A DNA stretch of 64,000 nucleotides. Origin: an uncultured beta proteobacterium (GTDB taxonomy: Bacteria > Pseudomonadota > Gammaproteobacteria > Burkholderiales > Burkholderiaceae_C). The stretch is taken from contig CAJCCO010000037.1 in assembly GCA_903960915.1 (NCBI GenBank), forward strand, positions 33,228-97,227. The letters run 5' to 3'. This document shows positions 16,631-24,884 of this stretch, one piece after another. Numbering within the stretch: the first letter of the stretch is position 1; every line of letters starts with the position of its first letter. The notes under the pieces were generated by a model that was given only the letters and a program-made list of their open reading frames with translations, was not told where the DNA came from and did not search any database. The position numbers and the translations under genes were made by a program.

Positions 16631-17023
16631 ATGACGATTGCCAATTACTGTGTGCTGGCCGCTTGTTTGCTGCCTACCTTGACCGCCGGCCTGGCCAAAG
16701 CCGGCAGCGCGAAACAGCCCCTGCGTGAAGGCGGTTACGACAACCGCAGCCCACGGGAATGGGCCGCGCGCCTGGGCGGCTGGAAGGCGCGCGCCATTGC
16801 GGCACAAAACAACGGCTTTGAGGCCCTGCCGCTGTTCATTGCAGCCGTCCTGCTGGCACAGCAAGCCCAGGCTGACCAGGCCCGCATTGACCTGCTGGCC
16901 ATGACCTTTATTGCCCTGCGCCTGGCCTATGTGGCGTCTTACCTGATGAACCTGGGTACAGTGCGCACGCTGATCTGGACAGCTGCCGTGGCCAGCAACA
17001 TCGCGCTGCTGCTGATGGCGTGA
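16631..17023 (+). CDS. MAPEG family membrane protein
   Basis: 130 residues from ATG 16631, four membrane helices. MAPEG signatures are GGYDNRSPREW near residue 37, RAIAAQNNGFEALPLFIAAV in the second helix and ALRLAYVASYLMNLGTVRTL in the third. The family includes glutathione transferases and peroxidases of membranes; bacterial members are mostly uncharacterised. A gap of 156 bases with no clear promoter precedes it. The stop is followed by the GGCTT repeat and the convergent selD gene. Confidence 0.87.
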   Translation: MTIANYCVLAACLLPTLTAGLAKAGSAKQPLREGGYDNRSPREWAARLGGWKARAIAAQNNGFEALPLFIAAVLLAQQAQADQARIDLLAMTFIALRLAYVASYLMNLGTVRTLIWTAAVASNIALLLMA

Positions 17024-17036
17024 TGAGAATGGCCGA

Positions 17037-17080
17037 GGCTTGGCTTGGCTTAATTGGCTTGGCTTGGCTTGGCTTGGCTT
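17037..17080 (+). repeat. GGCTT pentanucleotide repeat between convergent genes
   Basis: Three GGCTT units (17037-17051), a four-base break, and five more units (17056-17080), followed by decayed copies (GTCTT, AACTT, GACTT) up to about 17096 that reach the selD stop. It fills the space between the convergent MAPEG and selD genes. Confidence 0.9.
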
Positions 17081-17093
17081 GTCTTAACTTGAC

Positions 17094-18188
17094 TTAAAGC
17101 AGCACCAGCTTGGCGCCCGCGCTGGCGGGCACGATCTGGCCCATGTCGCGCGCATCGTCAAAGCCGTGTTGTTTGAAGATGGCCAGCACCGCCTGCACGG
17201 CCTCTGGCGCACATGACACCAGCAAGCCGCCGCTGGTTTGCGGGTCGCTCAGCAAGGCCTGGTCGACGGCAGAAAAACGGGTGGGCAGACTGATCTCATG
17301 GCCGTAACCGGCCCAATTGCGCCCAGACGCGCCGGTCACCATGCCCTGCGCGGCCAACTCCCGCACCCCGCTGAGCAAGGGCACCTGGTCCCAGTTCACC
17401 TGTACCGTACAGCCCGCGCCGCGCGCTATTTCCAGCGCGTGGCCCGCCAGGCCAAAGCCAGTCACATCGGTTAGCGCGTGCACGCCGTCCAGTGCCGCCA
17501 GCTCAGGGCCGGGGGTGTTGAGTTGGGTGGTGACGCGAATCATCTGGGCGTAGCCCGCCGCGTCGAGTTTTTCTTTTTTCAGCGCCGCCGACAAGATGCC
17601 CACGCCCAGCGGTTTGCCCAGAATCAGGCGGTCGCCCACGCGCGCATCGGCATTGCGCTTGACGCGTTTGGGGTGCACCAGACCCAAGGCCACCAGACCA
17701 TAAATGGGCTCCACCGAGTCGATGGTGTGGCCCCCGGCAATCGGAATGCCCGCCGCGCGGCAAACCGAAGCGCCACCTTCCAAAATCTTGCCAATGGTCT
17801 CGGTGGACAGCACATTGATGGGCATGCCCACCAGCGCCAGCGCCATGATGGGTGTGCCCCCCGTGGCGTAGACGTCGGAGATGGCGTTGGTGGCGGCAAT
17901 GCGGCCAAAGTCAAACGGGTCGTCCACGATGGGCATGAAGAAGTCGGTGGTGGCAATCAGCGCCTGCTCGTCGTTGAGCTTGTAGACGGCTGCGTCGTCC
18001 GCCGTCTCAATGCCCACCATCAATTCCTTGGGAATGGGCATGGCAGGCATGCCTTTCAAAATGTCTGACAACACGCCCGGAGCAATCTTGCAGCCACAGC
18101 CGCCGCCGTGGGACAGGCTGGTGAGGCGGGGTTGGCTTAGGGCCGTGGCGCCCGTTGAAAGGGCAGCGCTGGAAGTTGTAGTGCTCAT
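17094..18188 (-). CDS. selD: Selenide, water dikinase SelD
   Basis: 364 residues from ATG 18188; a longer frame upstream has no support. It makes selenophosphate from selenide and ATP for selenocysteine or 2-selenouridine synthesis. The N-terminal loop LTSLSHGGGCGCKIAPGVL holds the catalytic Cys and Lys in C-G-C-K; it is the cysteine form, not the selenocysteine form. ATP/Mg motifs include TADDAAVYKL, ALIATTDFFMPIVDDPFDFG, AGGHTIDSVEPIYGLVALG, DVTGFGLAGHALE and SDPQTSGGLLVSC. No selA, selB, selC or selU lies in the window. It is convergent with the cluster that carries its flavoprotein partner and divergent from rpoH. Confidence 0.97.
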   Translation of the reverse strand: MSTTTSSAALSTGATALSQPRLTSLSHGGGCGCKIAPGVLSDILKGMPAMPIPKELMVGIETADDAAVYKLNDEQALIATTDFFMPIVDDPFDFGRIAATNAISDVYATGGTPIMALALVGMPINVLSTETIGKILEGGASVCRAAGIPIAGGHTIDSVEPIYGLVALGLVHPKRVKRNADARVGDRLILGKPLGVGILSAALKKEKLDAAGYAQMIRVTTQLNTPGPELAALDGVHALTDVTGFGLAGHALEIARGAGCTVQVNWDQVPLLSGVRELAAQGMVTGASGRNWAGYGHEISLPTRFSAVDQALLSDPQTSGGLLVSCAPEAVQAVLAIFKQHGFDDARDMGQIVPASAGAKLVLL

Positions 18189-18321
18189 AAGCTTTTGTAG
18201 TTTGGGGGGTGTCTTGCTGGGGTGCGCCATTATCCGCAAACGCGTAAACGTACTAACCCGCCTGCTTCAGCGGCTGCGCCTGACAAATATCAATAACTAT
18301 GAACGGGATTGAACTTATGTC

Positions 18322-18348
18322 TTAGCACTCTCTCTTACCGAGTGCTAA
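18322..18348 (+). promoter_or_regulatory. CIRCE operator (HrcA binding site) upstream of rpoH
   Basis: TTAGCACTC (18322-18330), nine bases, GAGTGCTAA (18340-18348): a perfect 9-9-9 inverted repeat equal to the CIRCE consensus. It ends 31 bases before the rpoH start codon, where repressor HrcA would block transcription or its start. hrcA itself is not in the window. Confidence 0.93.
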
Positions 18349-18379
18349 TATTGCGGTCATGACGAAAAGGAGTTCTGGT

Positions 18380-19321
18380 ATGACGACTCAAACAGGCGTT
18401 TCAGGGGCCGTGCTGACGGTGGCTAACCCTTGGTCCTTGGTGCCCCCGCTGGGCAATTTGGAGGCCTATATCTCGGCGGCTAACCGCCTGCCGATGCTCA
18501 CCCTGGAAGAAGAACAGGCGTTTTCCCGCAAGTTTCGGGCAGACAACGACCTGGACGCCGCCGGAAAACTGGTCTTGTCCCACCTGCGCCTGGTGGTGTC
18601 GGTGGCGCGCCAGTACCTGGGCTATGGCCTGCCGCACGGAGATTTGATTCAGGAAGGCAATGTGGGCCTGATGAAGGCGGTCAAGCGTTTCGACCCAGAC
18701 CAGGGCGTGCGCCTGGTGAGCTACGCCATGCACTGGATCAAAGCCGAGATTCATGAATATATTTTGAAAAACTGGCGCATGGTGAAGGTGGCCACGACCA
18801 AGTCACAGCGCAAACTGTTTTTCAACCTGCGCTCCATGAAGCAGCGTTACAAGTCTGAAGATGCAGCGGCAGATGCCGGTACGCACCGCGAAACCTTGAA
18901 TGAAACACAGATCAACGCCATGGCGCGTGAGCTCAAGGTCAAGCGCGAAGAGGTGATTGAGATGGAAACCCGTTTGTCGGGGGGCGATGTGATGCTCGAC
19001 CCCGGTTCGTCAGACGATGGCGAAGACGCGTTTGGCCCGATTGCCTACCTCACCGATGCCAACCACGAGCCCACGGCCATGCTTGAAGCGCGTGAGCGCG
19101 ACGTGCTGGCCAGCGACGGCATTGCGACGGCGCTTGATGCGCTGGACGACCGCAGCCGGCGCATTGTGGAAGAGCGCTGGCTCAAGGTCAACGACGACAA
19201 CTCAGGCGGCATGACCCTGCATGACCTGGCGGCCGAGTACGGTGTCAGCGCCGAGCGCATTCGCCAGATTGAAGTGGCAGCGATGAAGAAGATGAAAAAG
19301 GCGCTGGCAGAATTTGCCTGA
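18380..19321 (+). CDS. rpoH: RNA polymerase heat-shock sigma factor RpoH (sigma-32)
   Basis: 313 residues from ATG 18380, chosen over ATG 18359 because AAAAGGAG lies seven bases ahead of it. Region 1.2/2: NPWSLVPPLGNLEAYISAAN and LVLSHLRLVVSVARQYLGYG, then GDLIQEGNVGLMKAVKRFDP and ISYAMHWIK-type VSYAMHWIKAEIHEYILKNW. The RpoH box is QRKLFFNLRSMKQ. Region 4 is RSRRIVEERWL with the helix-turn-helix LHDLAAEYGVSAERIRQIE. It directs transcription of chaperone and protease genes on heat stress. A CIRCE site sits just upstream, and a strong terminator hairpin follows the stop. Confidence 0.97.
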   Translation: MTTQTGVSGAVLTVANPWSLVPPLGNLEAYISAANRLPMLTLEEEQAFSRKFRADNDLDAAGKLVLSHLRLVVSVARQYLGYGLPHGDLIQEGNVGLMKAVKRFDPDQGVRLVSYAMHWIKAEIHEYILKNWRMVKVATTKSQRKLFFNLRSMKQRYKSEDAAADAGTHRETLNETQINAMARELKVKREEVIEMETRLSGGDVMLDPGSSDDGEDAFGPIAYLTDANHEPTAMLEARERDVLASDGIATALDALDDRSRRIVEERWLKVNDDNSGGMTLHDLAAEYGVSAERIRQIEVAAMKKMKKALAEFA

Positions 19322-19361
19322 AGTTCATCCGCTTCAAAGCCGAGCTCCGGCTTGATTCACA

Positions 19362-19397
19362 ATGCCCCTGCTGCCTTGCGCTGTCAGGGGCATTTTT
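19362..19397 (+). terminator. Rho-independent terminator after rpoH
   Basis: ATGCCCCTG (19362-19370) pairs perfectly with CAGGGGCAT (19385-19393) across a 14-base loop, followed by a run of T. It separates rpoH from the receptor gene. Confidence 0.85.
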
Positions 19398-19413
19398 ACG
19401 AAGGAAAGTACCC

Positions 19414-20391
19414 ATGTCAAAGTTGTTTCCAAGGGCTGCCGTTTGGTTGACGGCCTGCGCCCTGTCCTTCAGCGTTTTCGGCCAAACAAGTACCGCCTGG
19501 CCGACTAAGACGGTGCAGATCGTGGTGGGGTTTCCGGCCGGTTCATCCCCCGACCTGACCGCGCGCACCCTGGCTGAGCCTTTGTCCAAGGCGCTGGGGC
19601 AGCCGGTGCTGGTGGTCAACAAGGTGGGCGCCGGGGGCAATATTGGTGCCGATTTTGTAGCCAAGGCCACCGATGAGCACACCATCGGTTTGATGATCAA
19701 CGGCAACATGACGATTGCCAAGTTGCTCAACCCTGCCCTGCCTTATGACCCACTCAAAGACCTGGCGCCGATCAGCCTGGTGGGGGTGTCGCCGCTGGTG
19801 TTAACAGCGCCACTGGGTGCGCCTGGTGTGACGGCCAAAGAATTTTTTCAAGCAGCAGCGCAGGCCGGTGACAAGTGGAGCTACGGCACACCGGGCGTGG
19901 GCACGGTGGGCCATATCGGCATGGAACTGCTCAAAAGCAAAACCGGCATCAACCCGGTGCATGTGCCCTACCCCGGCTACCCACAGGTGGCCAATGCCAT
20001 GCTGGGCGGGCAGTTGCAGTTGTCCATGTTGCCGCCGGCCTTGGCCCTGGCGCAAATCAGCGGTGGCAAGTTGCGCGCCATTGGCGTGACCTCCAACGCC
20101 CGCAGCGCGCTGGTGCCCGACCTGCCCAGCATGGCAGAGGCCGGGGTGGCTGACTTCAACCTGGAAATCTGGAACGCCGTGGCGGCGCCCCGTTCTATGC
20201 CGCCTGCGGTGGTGGCCAAACTGTCCGCGCTGATCAGTGAGATTGCCCGCTCGCCCGAGATCAAGCAAAAACTGTTGCAGCAAGGCTGGCAAGTGGTGGG
20301 CTCCACCGCCGAAGGCTTGGCCAGCCGCGTGAAGCTCGATACGGCCCAACTCGGCGCCATCATCAGCCAGCGCGCGATCAAAGTGGAGTAA
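19414..20391 (+). CDS. Bug/TctC-family tripartite tricarboxylate transporter receptor
   Basis: 325 residues; AAGGAAAG ahead of ATG 19414 gives the start. The N-terminus is a signal peptide (WLTACALSFSVFGQ). The Bug hallmarks follow: WPTKTVQIVVGFPAGSSPDL, VLVVNKVGAGGNIGADFVAK, LAPISLVGVSPLVL and VPDLPSMAEAGVADFNLEIW. These periplasmic receptors bind carboxylates, amino acids or aromatic acids for TctAB-type transporters. No tctA or tctB lies nearby, as is usual for the many orphan Bug genes of Burkholderiales. The ligand cannot be predicted. Confidence 0.93.
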   Translation: MSKLFPRAAVWLTACALSFSVFGQTSTAWPTKTVQIVVGFPAGSSPDLTARTLAEPLSKALGQPVLVVNKVGAGGNIGADFVAKATDEHTIGLMINGNMTIAKLLNPALPYDPLKDLAPISLVGVSPLVLTAPLGAPGVTAKEFFQAAAQAGDKWSYGTPGVGTVGHIGMELLKSKTGINPVHVPYPGYPQVANAMLGGQLQLSMLPPALALAQISGGKLRAIGVTSNARSALVPDLPSMAEAGVADFNLEIWNAVAAPRSMPPAVVAKLSALISEIARSPEIKQKLLQQGWQVVGSTAEGLASRVKLDTAQLGAIISQRAIKVE

Positions 20392-20465
20392 GCCCTGTGC
20401 CCGGGGGCGCTGGCAGGTCTGGCGAAAAAGGCGGGGAAAGGCTGAGAAAGGCGGTTTCTTGCGGC

Positions 20466-21065
20466 TTACTGCAGCAGCAGCTTGATGTCGGCCGCCAATG
20501 CCGGGGCGCCGGTGCCGTAGCGCGTGTACAAACGCAGCTTGCCCTGGGTGTCGTAAACGTAGCTACCCGCTGAATGGTCCATGGTGTAACTGGTGGCGGT
20601 TTTCCCGTCGACCTTTTTGTAATACACCTTGTAGTCCTTGGCGATGGCTTCGAGCTTGTCAGGCGTGGTGTAGAGCGCTAAAAAGCTGGGGTCGAAGTTG
20701 GTCATATAGGCCTTGAGAACTTCAGGCGTGTCACGGGCTGGGTCTACCGTGACGAACAGGCCTTGCAGGCGCTCGCCGTCTTTGCCCAGCAGGCGTTTGA
20801 CCTCGGCCAACTCAGCCATGGAGGTGGGGCAGACGTCGGGGCATTGCGTGTAGCCAAAGAACAGCACCACCACCTTGCCGGCAAAGTCCTTGATGCTGCG
20901 GGCCTGACCGTTGTGGTCGGTCATGGTGAAGTCCAGCGCGTAGTCGGCGCCGGTCAGGTCTATCGACACAAAGTTCAGCTTTTTCTCGGAGCAGGCCAGC
21001 AGCCCAGCGCTGCCGGCCAGCAGCGACCAGCGGGCGAGGGACTGAAGGGCCTGGCGTTTGTTCAT
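20466..21065 (-). CDS. SCO1/SenC copper chaperone for cytochrome oxidase
   Basis: 199 residues from ATG 21065. An N-terminal lipoprotein-like signal (LLAGSAGLLAC) places it on the periplasmic face of the membrane. The thioredoxin-like copper site is C-x3-C in FGYTQCPDVCPTSMAE plus the distal His in SYTMDHSAGSYVYD. SCO proteins deliver copper to, or reduce the cysteines of, the CuA centre of oxidase subunit II. It is the last gene of the assembly run SURF1-hypothetical-ctaA-ctaB-SCO, seven bases after ctaB. Confidence 0.95.
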   Translation of the reverse strand: MNKRQALQSLARWSLLAGSAGLLACSEKKLNFVSIDLTGADYALDFTMTDHNGQARSIKDFAGKVVVLFFGYTQCPDVCPTSMAELAEVKRLLGKDGERLQGLFVTVDPARDTPEVLKAYMTNFDPSFLALYTTPDKLEAIAKDYKVYYKKVDGKTATSYTMDHSAGSYVYDTQGKLRLYTRYGTGAPALAADIKLLLQ

Positions 21066-21072
21066 GCCGGTT

Positions 21073-21975
21073 TTATAAAACATAGTGGTCTACCAGCAAG
21101 GCGGCAAACAGCACGCTGAGGTGAATGAGCGAGAAGCGGAAAGTTCGGCGCGCCAGCTCGTCCGAGTAGTGGCGCCACAGCTGAAAACCGTAGCCACAAA
21201 ATCCAATACTCAGGATGACGGCAACCACCAGGTACAGCCAGGAACTCATGCCGTAGACATAGGGCAGCAGACAGGCAGCAAACAGGATGATGGTGTAGAG
21301 CAGTATTTGCAGCCGGGTGAAGGCATTGCCATGGGTCACGGGCAGCATGGGCAGGCCGGATTTGCGATAGTCCTCCACGCGGTACAGGGCCAGCGCCCAG
21401 AAGTGAGGCGGCGTCCACAAGAAAATAATCAAGAACAAAATCAGCGGCTCGGGGCCGACGTTGCCGGCCATGGCCGCCCAGCCCAGCACCGGTGGCATGG
21501 CGCCAGAGGCACCGCCAATCACGATGTTCTGCGGCGTGCGCGGCTTGAGAATGACGGTGTAGATCACGGCGTAGCCCACAAAGGTGGCAAAGGTCAGCCA
21601 CATGGTTAGCGGATTAACCCAGACGTACAGCAACACCGAGCCCAGCGTGCACAAAATGGCTGAGAACAGCAGGGTTTGCCAATCGGCCAGTTCGCCTTTG
21701 GCGGTGGGGCGCCAGGCCGTGCGTTTCATCTTGGCGTCAATGCCTTTTTCGACTATGCAGTTGAACGCTGCAGCGGCGGCGGCCACCAGCCAGATGCCCA
21801 GGCAGGCCAGCAAGGCCAACCGTATCTCGGCCATGTTGGGCACGCCCGGCACGGCCAGCACCATGCCAATGAGCGCGCAAAACACAATGAGCTGGATAAC
21901 GCGGGGCTTGGTCAGCGCATGAAACTGCCGAAACACGGACAGGGGCGTGGAAGCGGGAAGGGATTGGGCACTCAT
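21073..21975 (-). CDS. ctaB: Protoheme IX farnesyltransferase (heme O synthase)
   Basis: 300 residues, about nine membrane helices, UbiA prenyltransferase superfamily. It adds farnesyl to heme b, giving heme o for the oxidase. The first substrate motif is [20 protein letters not shown], in which the first Asp of the usual NDxxDxxxD is Glu; the second region is [20 protein letters not shown]. The start ATG overlaps the ctaA stop (ATGA), so the two heme-modifying enzymes are co-translated. SCO follows seven bases later. Confidence 0.96.
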   Translation of the reverse strand: MSAQSLPASTPLSVFRQFHALTKPRVIQLIVFCALIGMVLAVPGVPNMAEIRLALLACLGIWLVAAAAAAFNCIVEKGIDAKMKRTAWRPTAKGELADWQTLLFSAILCTLGSVLLYVWVNPLTMWLTFATFVGYAVIYTVILKPRTPQNIVIGGASGAMPPVLGWAAMAGNVGPEPLILFLIIFLWTPPHFWALALYRVEDYRKSGLPMLPVTHGNAFTRLQILLYTIILFAACLLPYVYGMSSWLYLVVAVILSIGFCGYGFQLWRHYSDELARRTFRFSLIHLSVLFAALLVDHYVL

Positions 21976-23135
21976 GCAGGCGGTCTCGGGTCGGAAAGTT
22001 TCGGAACAAAAGGCGGTGCCGTCTGGCTGGCGGCCAGCGCCCAGACCATCACCAGCACCAGGGCGGCCGCGCCCCCGGTATGTAAAACAGCAGCCAGCAG
22101 CGGCCAGCCCAGCACCACGTTACTCAGGCCAGTGGCCAATTGCAAGGCGGTTAAAAAGGCCAGCCAGCGCGAGTGCATGCGCAAGGGGCGCACGCGGTTG
22201 AGTTGCCAGGCTAGCGCACCCAACAACAGCAGCACCACAAAGGCCATCAAGCGGTGGGTCCAATGGATGGCGGTGAGAGCGGCAAAACTGATGTGCTCGC
22301 CCTGACCGGTCAGGCCCAGGCCGCGCCACAGTTCAAAGCCCTGGGTGAAGTTCATGGCCGGCCACCAGCTGTTTTGGCAGGTGGGAAAGTCCGAGCAGGC
22401 CAACACCGCGTAATTGGTGCTAACCCAGCCACCCAGCGCGACTTGCACGGCCAACAACAGCAGCACCAGCCAAAGGAAAACACGCAAGCCCGGCGTCAAA
22501 TCCACAGGCGCACGCTGTGCGGTGCGCAGGCTTGTGCGTGCCGCCTGCACGCCCAACATGGCCAGCAACACCAGTCCCCCCATGAGGTGCAGGGTCACGA
22601 TGGCCGGGAACAATTTCATGGTGACCGTCAGCGCACCAAACGCACCCTGCACACAGACCCAGAACAAGGTCAGCAGTGGCCACCAGGGCGCATCGGCGGG
22701 GTCACGCACATCGGCTTTCCGCCAGCGCCGCCAACTGCCCACGGCCAGCACCAGAATGAGCACGCCAACGCTGGTGGCCAGGTAGCGGTGAATCATTTCA
22801 ATCCAGGCTTTGCCATGGGTGACCGGGCCCGTGGGCATGGCGTCCTGCGCGCTTGCAATGGCGGCTGAAGCACCCAAAGGGCTGGCGCTCCCGTAGCAGC
22901 CAGGCCAGTCGGGGCAGCCCAGGCCAGAGTCCGTCAGGCGGGTAAAGGCACCAAACAAGATCAGGTCGAAGGTTAGAAACAGCGTGAGCAGGGTCAGCGC
23001 CTGGTGACGGCGCAAAGGCGTGGCCGCTTTATTGCGCCACGCCACCCAGGCTAAGGGCAACAGCGCCATCAGCAAGCCCAAACCCATCACGCGCAGCAAG
23101 GGCGAGGCATCCAGAAAATCAAACACGGCCATCAT
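21972..23135 (-). CDS. ctaA: Heme A synthase (COX15/CtaA)
   Basis: 387 residues from ATG 23135 ([20 protein letters not shown]; the second ATG is equally possible). It oxidises the C8 methyl of heme o to make heme a. Eight membrane helices with the conserved histidines in [49 protein letters not shown] and [26 protein letters not shown] near the N-terminus is the COX15-type cysteine loop. It lies between a SCO-like hypothetical gene (13 bases upstream) and ctaB (4-base overlap). Confidence 0.95.
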   Translation of the reverse strand: MMAVFDFLDASPLLRVMGLGLLMALLPLAWVAWRNKAATPLRRHQALTLLTLFLTFDLILFGAFTRLTDSGLGCPDWPGCYGSASPLGASAAIASAQDAMPTGPVTHGKAWIEMIHRYLATSVGVLILVLAVGSWRRWRKADVRDPADAPWWPLLTLFWVCVQGAFGALTVTMKLFPAIVTLHLMGGLVLLAMLGVQAARTSLRTAQRAPVDLTPGLRVFLWLVLLLLAVQVALGGWVSTNYAVLACSDFPTCQNSWWPAMNFTQGFELWRGLGLTGQGEHISFAALTAIHWTHRLMAFVVLLLLGALAWQLNRVRPLRMHSRWLAFLTALQLATGLSNVVLGWPLLAAVLHTGGAAALVLVMVWALAASQTAPPFVPKLSDPRPPA

Positions 23136-23148
23136 GGTTAGGGTGCTG

Positions 23149-23907
23149 TCAAGGCTTGGGCTTGAGCTCGCGCCCGGGCTGGTCCCAGAAAGCCGAGGCA
23201 CGCAGCAGACGCTCCAGGTCGCGCTTGGCCTGTGCGGCACCGTTGCGGTTCAGCGCGGCCGGAAAGCGCATCATCCAGTTGCCCATCGGGTCAACCACAT
23301 ACAGATGCTCGGAGAGTTGGTGACCGGCGGCCGGTGAGAGCCAGTTGTTCAGCACGGCGGGCGGCAGGCGCAAAACGGTGGCGCCTTTGAGGGCGGGCTG
23401 GAGGGCATCAGGCACAGGCGCATCGTCGGCCAGCAACCAGACCCAATCCAGGCGGTCTTTTTCTTTGCCCAGGCTTTCGCGCATCTGGCGTTGCAAGTAC
23501 AGGTGCTCGCTGCACAGTTTGTCGCAAGCGGCCGCACCCACGCTGACCAGCAGCCACTGGCCGCGCAGCGCTTGCAGCGCCATAGATGTGCCGTCGAGGG
23601 TGACGGCACGGGCATCGGGCAAGGGCCGCTGGGGGGTTATCAACTCGCCAAAGTTGCGCCGCCCTTCTGGCCGGACCACGTAATAGGTGATGTAAGAAGC
23701 CACCACCGGTGCCGCACACACCAAAAACACCATCAACATTTTCCAGCGGCCCATGCCAGTGCGCTGCTCAGCGGTGGGCAGGGTTTGCTCGGGTGCCGGC
23801 ATGGCGTGCACCGTCAGACCCAGTGCGTGGTCAGCAGAAGGCGCTGCAGGAACAGACTTAGCGGCGCCGGGGGAAGATGAATCGTCTAACAATTTGAAAC
23901 CAGACAT
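23149..23907 (-). CDS. Membrane-anchored thioredoxin-like protein of the oxidase assembly cluster
   Basis: 252 residues from ATG 23907. A Ser/Ala/Pro-rich N-terminus of about 55 residues precedes one membrane helix (MLMVFLVCAAPVVASYITYY). The periplasmic part resembles a thioredoxin/SCO fold: GQWLLVSVGAAACDKLCSEH with a C-x3-C pair, then EHLYVVDPMGNWMMRFPAAL. No distal copper-binding His is obvious. Its first 50 bases overlap the end of the SURF1 gene in another frame. Similar proteins sit at this place in related genomes as far as I recall; the name and exact role are not established. Placement suggests help in copper or disulfide handling for oxidase assembly. Confidence 0.75.
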   Translation of the reverse strand: MSGFKLLDDSSSPGAAKSVPAAPSADHALGLTVHAMPAPEQTLPTAEQRTGMGRWKMLMVFLVCAAPVVASYITYYVVRPEGRRNFGELITPQRPLPDARAVTLDGTSMALQALRGQWLLVSVGAAACDKLCSEHLYLQRQMRESLGKEKDRLDWVWLLADDAPVPDALQPALKGATVLRLPPAVLNNWLSPAAGHQLSEHLYVVDPMGNWMMRFPAALNRNGAAQAKRDLERLLRASAFWDQPGRELKPKP

Positions 23908-24580
23908 AAAGAATTGCAATCAAGCCACTCAGTGCAAACCACTGAAAGGCATAGCCGTAGTGTTTGTCAACGCCGGAGCCCAGCACCGGCCACTCGCGCA
24001 ACAGGCCCTCAGAGAGGGCGCCCGTTTGCTGCACAGATACATTCAAGAGCGGCACACCGGTCTCAGCCTTGAAACTGGCCAGGTCGATATTTTGCCGGAT
24101 GAGGCCCTCGCTCGAGCTACCGAGTTCGTATAACTTGGACGGGGGCGGGACAATGCGGCCTTCCAGAGTCACCACACCCGCCGGGGTCTCAACCTGGGGG
24201 GTCGCATTGCGGTCCAAAAAATTACGCGCCAGCCAGCCCCGCTGCACCAGCACGACAGCCGCCTCACCTTCGAGTTGCAAGGGCGTCACCACGTAGTAAC
24301 CCACCTTGCCATTCATCTGCCGGTTGTCAAGCAAGACCGTGTGCTGCCCCAGCCACTGCCCGCGTAACAGCACTCGGCGGTGCACATCGCGCAGGGCATC
24401 CGGTGCTGCGAGTAGCGCAGGCGCCTCAAGACGGGCCAGTTGGCCCTGGGCCTCTGTGCTGCTCTGCAAGGCCTGCTTTTGGGCAGCCCGGCCCAACTGC
24501 CAACGCCCCAGGCTCAGCGTGACGAAAATAGACAGCAGCGCGACAGCCGTGATCAGGCCAAACTTCCAGCGTGCGTTCAC
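23858..24580 (-). CDS. SURF1-family cytochrome oxidase assembly protein
   Basis: 240 residues. Two membrane helices flank the domain, as in SURF1: near the N-terminus (LITAVALLSIFVTLSLGRWQ) and at the C-terminus (WFALSGLIAILYVWFQIVRR). Family marks are LGRWQLGRAAQKQAL, HTVLLDNRQMNGKVGYYVVT, VVLVQRGWLARN and KHYGYAFQWFALS. SURF1 helps insert heme a into subunit I. It starts the assembly half of the cox cluster and is divergent from the DUF2909 gene; the two starts are only 15 bases apart. Confidence 0.94.
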   Translation of the reverse strand: MNARWKFGLITAVALLSIFVTLSLGRWQLGRAAQKQALQSSTEAQGQLARLEAPALLAAPDALRDVHRRVLLRGQWLGQHTVLLDNRQMNGKVGYYVVTPLQLEGEAAVVLVQRGWLARNFLDRNATPQVETPAGVVTLEGRIVPPPSKLYELGSSSEGLIRQNIDLASFKAETGVPLLNVSVQQTGALSEGLLREWPVLGSGVDKHYGYAFQWFALSGLIAILYVWFQIVRRFIFPRRR

Positions 24581-24595
24581 GAGATAATCCTATCT

Positions 24596-24805
24596 ATGAA
24601 ATATTTAGTCATCACTGCGTTTGTCGCGATTGTCGCTAGTCTTGGAACAGCCATGTTCTTCATGATGAAATCCGGCGCCAAGGGCAACAAAATGGCCGTC
24701 GCCCTGGCCATGCGGGTGGGTCTGTCCATTGTGCTGTTCCTGTCCGTTTTGCTGGCCTGGAAGCTGGGCTACTTGCATCCCACAGGCATTGGGGCTGGCC
24801 AATAA
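24596..24805 (+). CDS. Twin transmembrane protein, DUF2909 family
   Basis: 69 residues from ATG 24596. Two membrane helices: LVITAFVAIVASLGTAMFFM and VGLSIVLFLSVLLAWKLGYL, joined by the short basic loop KSGAKGNKMAVALAMR. It matches the small betaproteobacterial DUF2909 family, regularly found in cytochrome oxidase clusters. It is the only plus-strand gene inside the cox region and ends at a bidirectional terminator, so it is a separate small transcript. Function unknown. Confidence 0.85.
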   Translation: MKYLVITAFVAIVASLGTAMFFMMKSGAKGNKMAVALAMRVGLSIVLFLSVLLAWKLGYLHPTGIGAGQ

Positions 24806-24827
24806 AGGTCACGACACTCAGAATGGA

Positions 24828-24856
24828 AAAAGGCACCGCTAGCGGTGCCTTATTTT
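24828..24856 (+). terminator. Terminator between the DUF2909 gene and ctaE
   Basis: AAGGCACCG (24830-24838) and CGGTGCCTT (24843-24851) form a perfect hairpin around CTAG, with A-runs before and TATTTT after. The symmetry lets it serve both convergent transcripts. Confidence 0.88.
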
Positions 24857-24884
24857 CGCCCGGCCCAATAGACCGAGAGCTTGC

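Noticed and set aside
18089..18110. Possible selenocysteine codon in selD
   Set aside because: The catalytic loop is read through normal Cys codons; no in-frame TGA is present.
18255..18322. Sigma-32 or sigma-70 promoter boxes upstream of rpoH
   Set aside because: Several partial hexamers occur, but none has a good -35/-10 pair at proper spacing, so no promoter is claimed.
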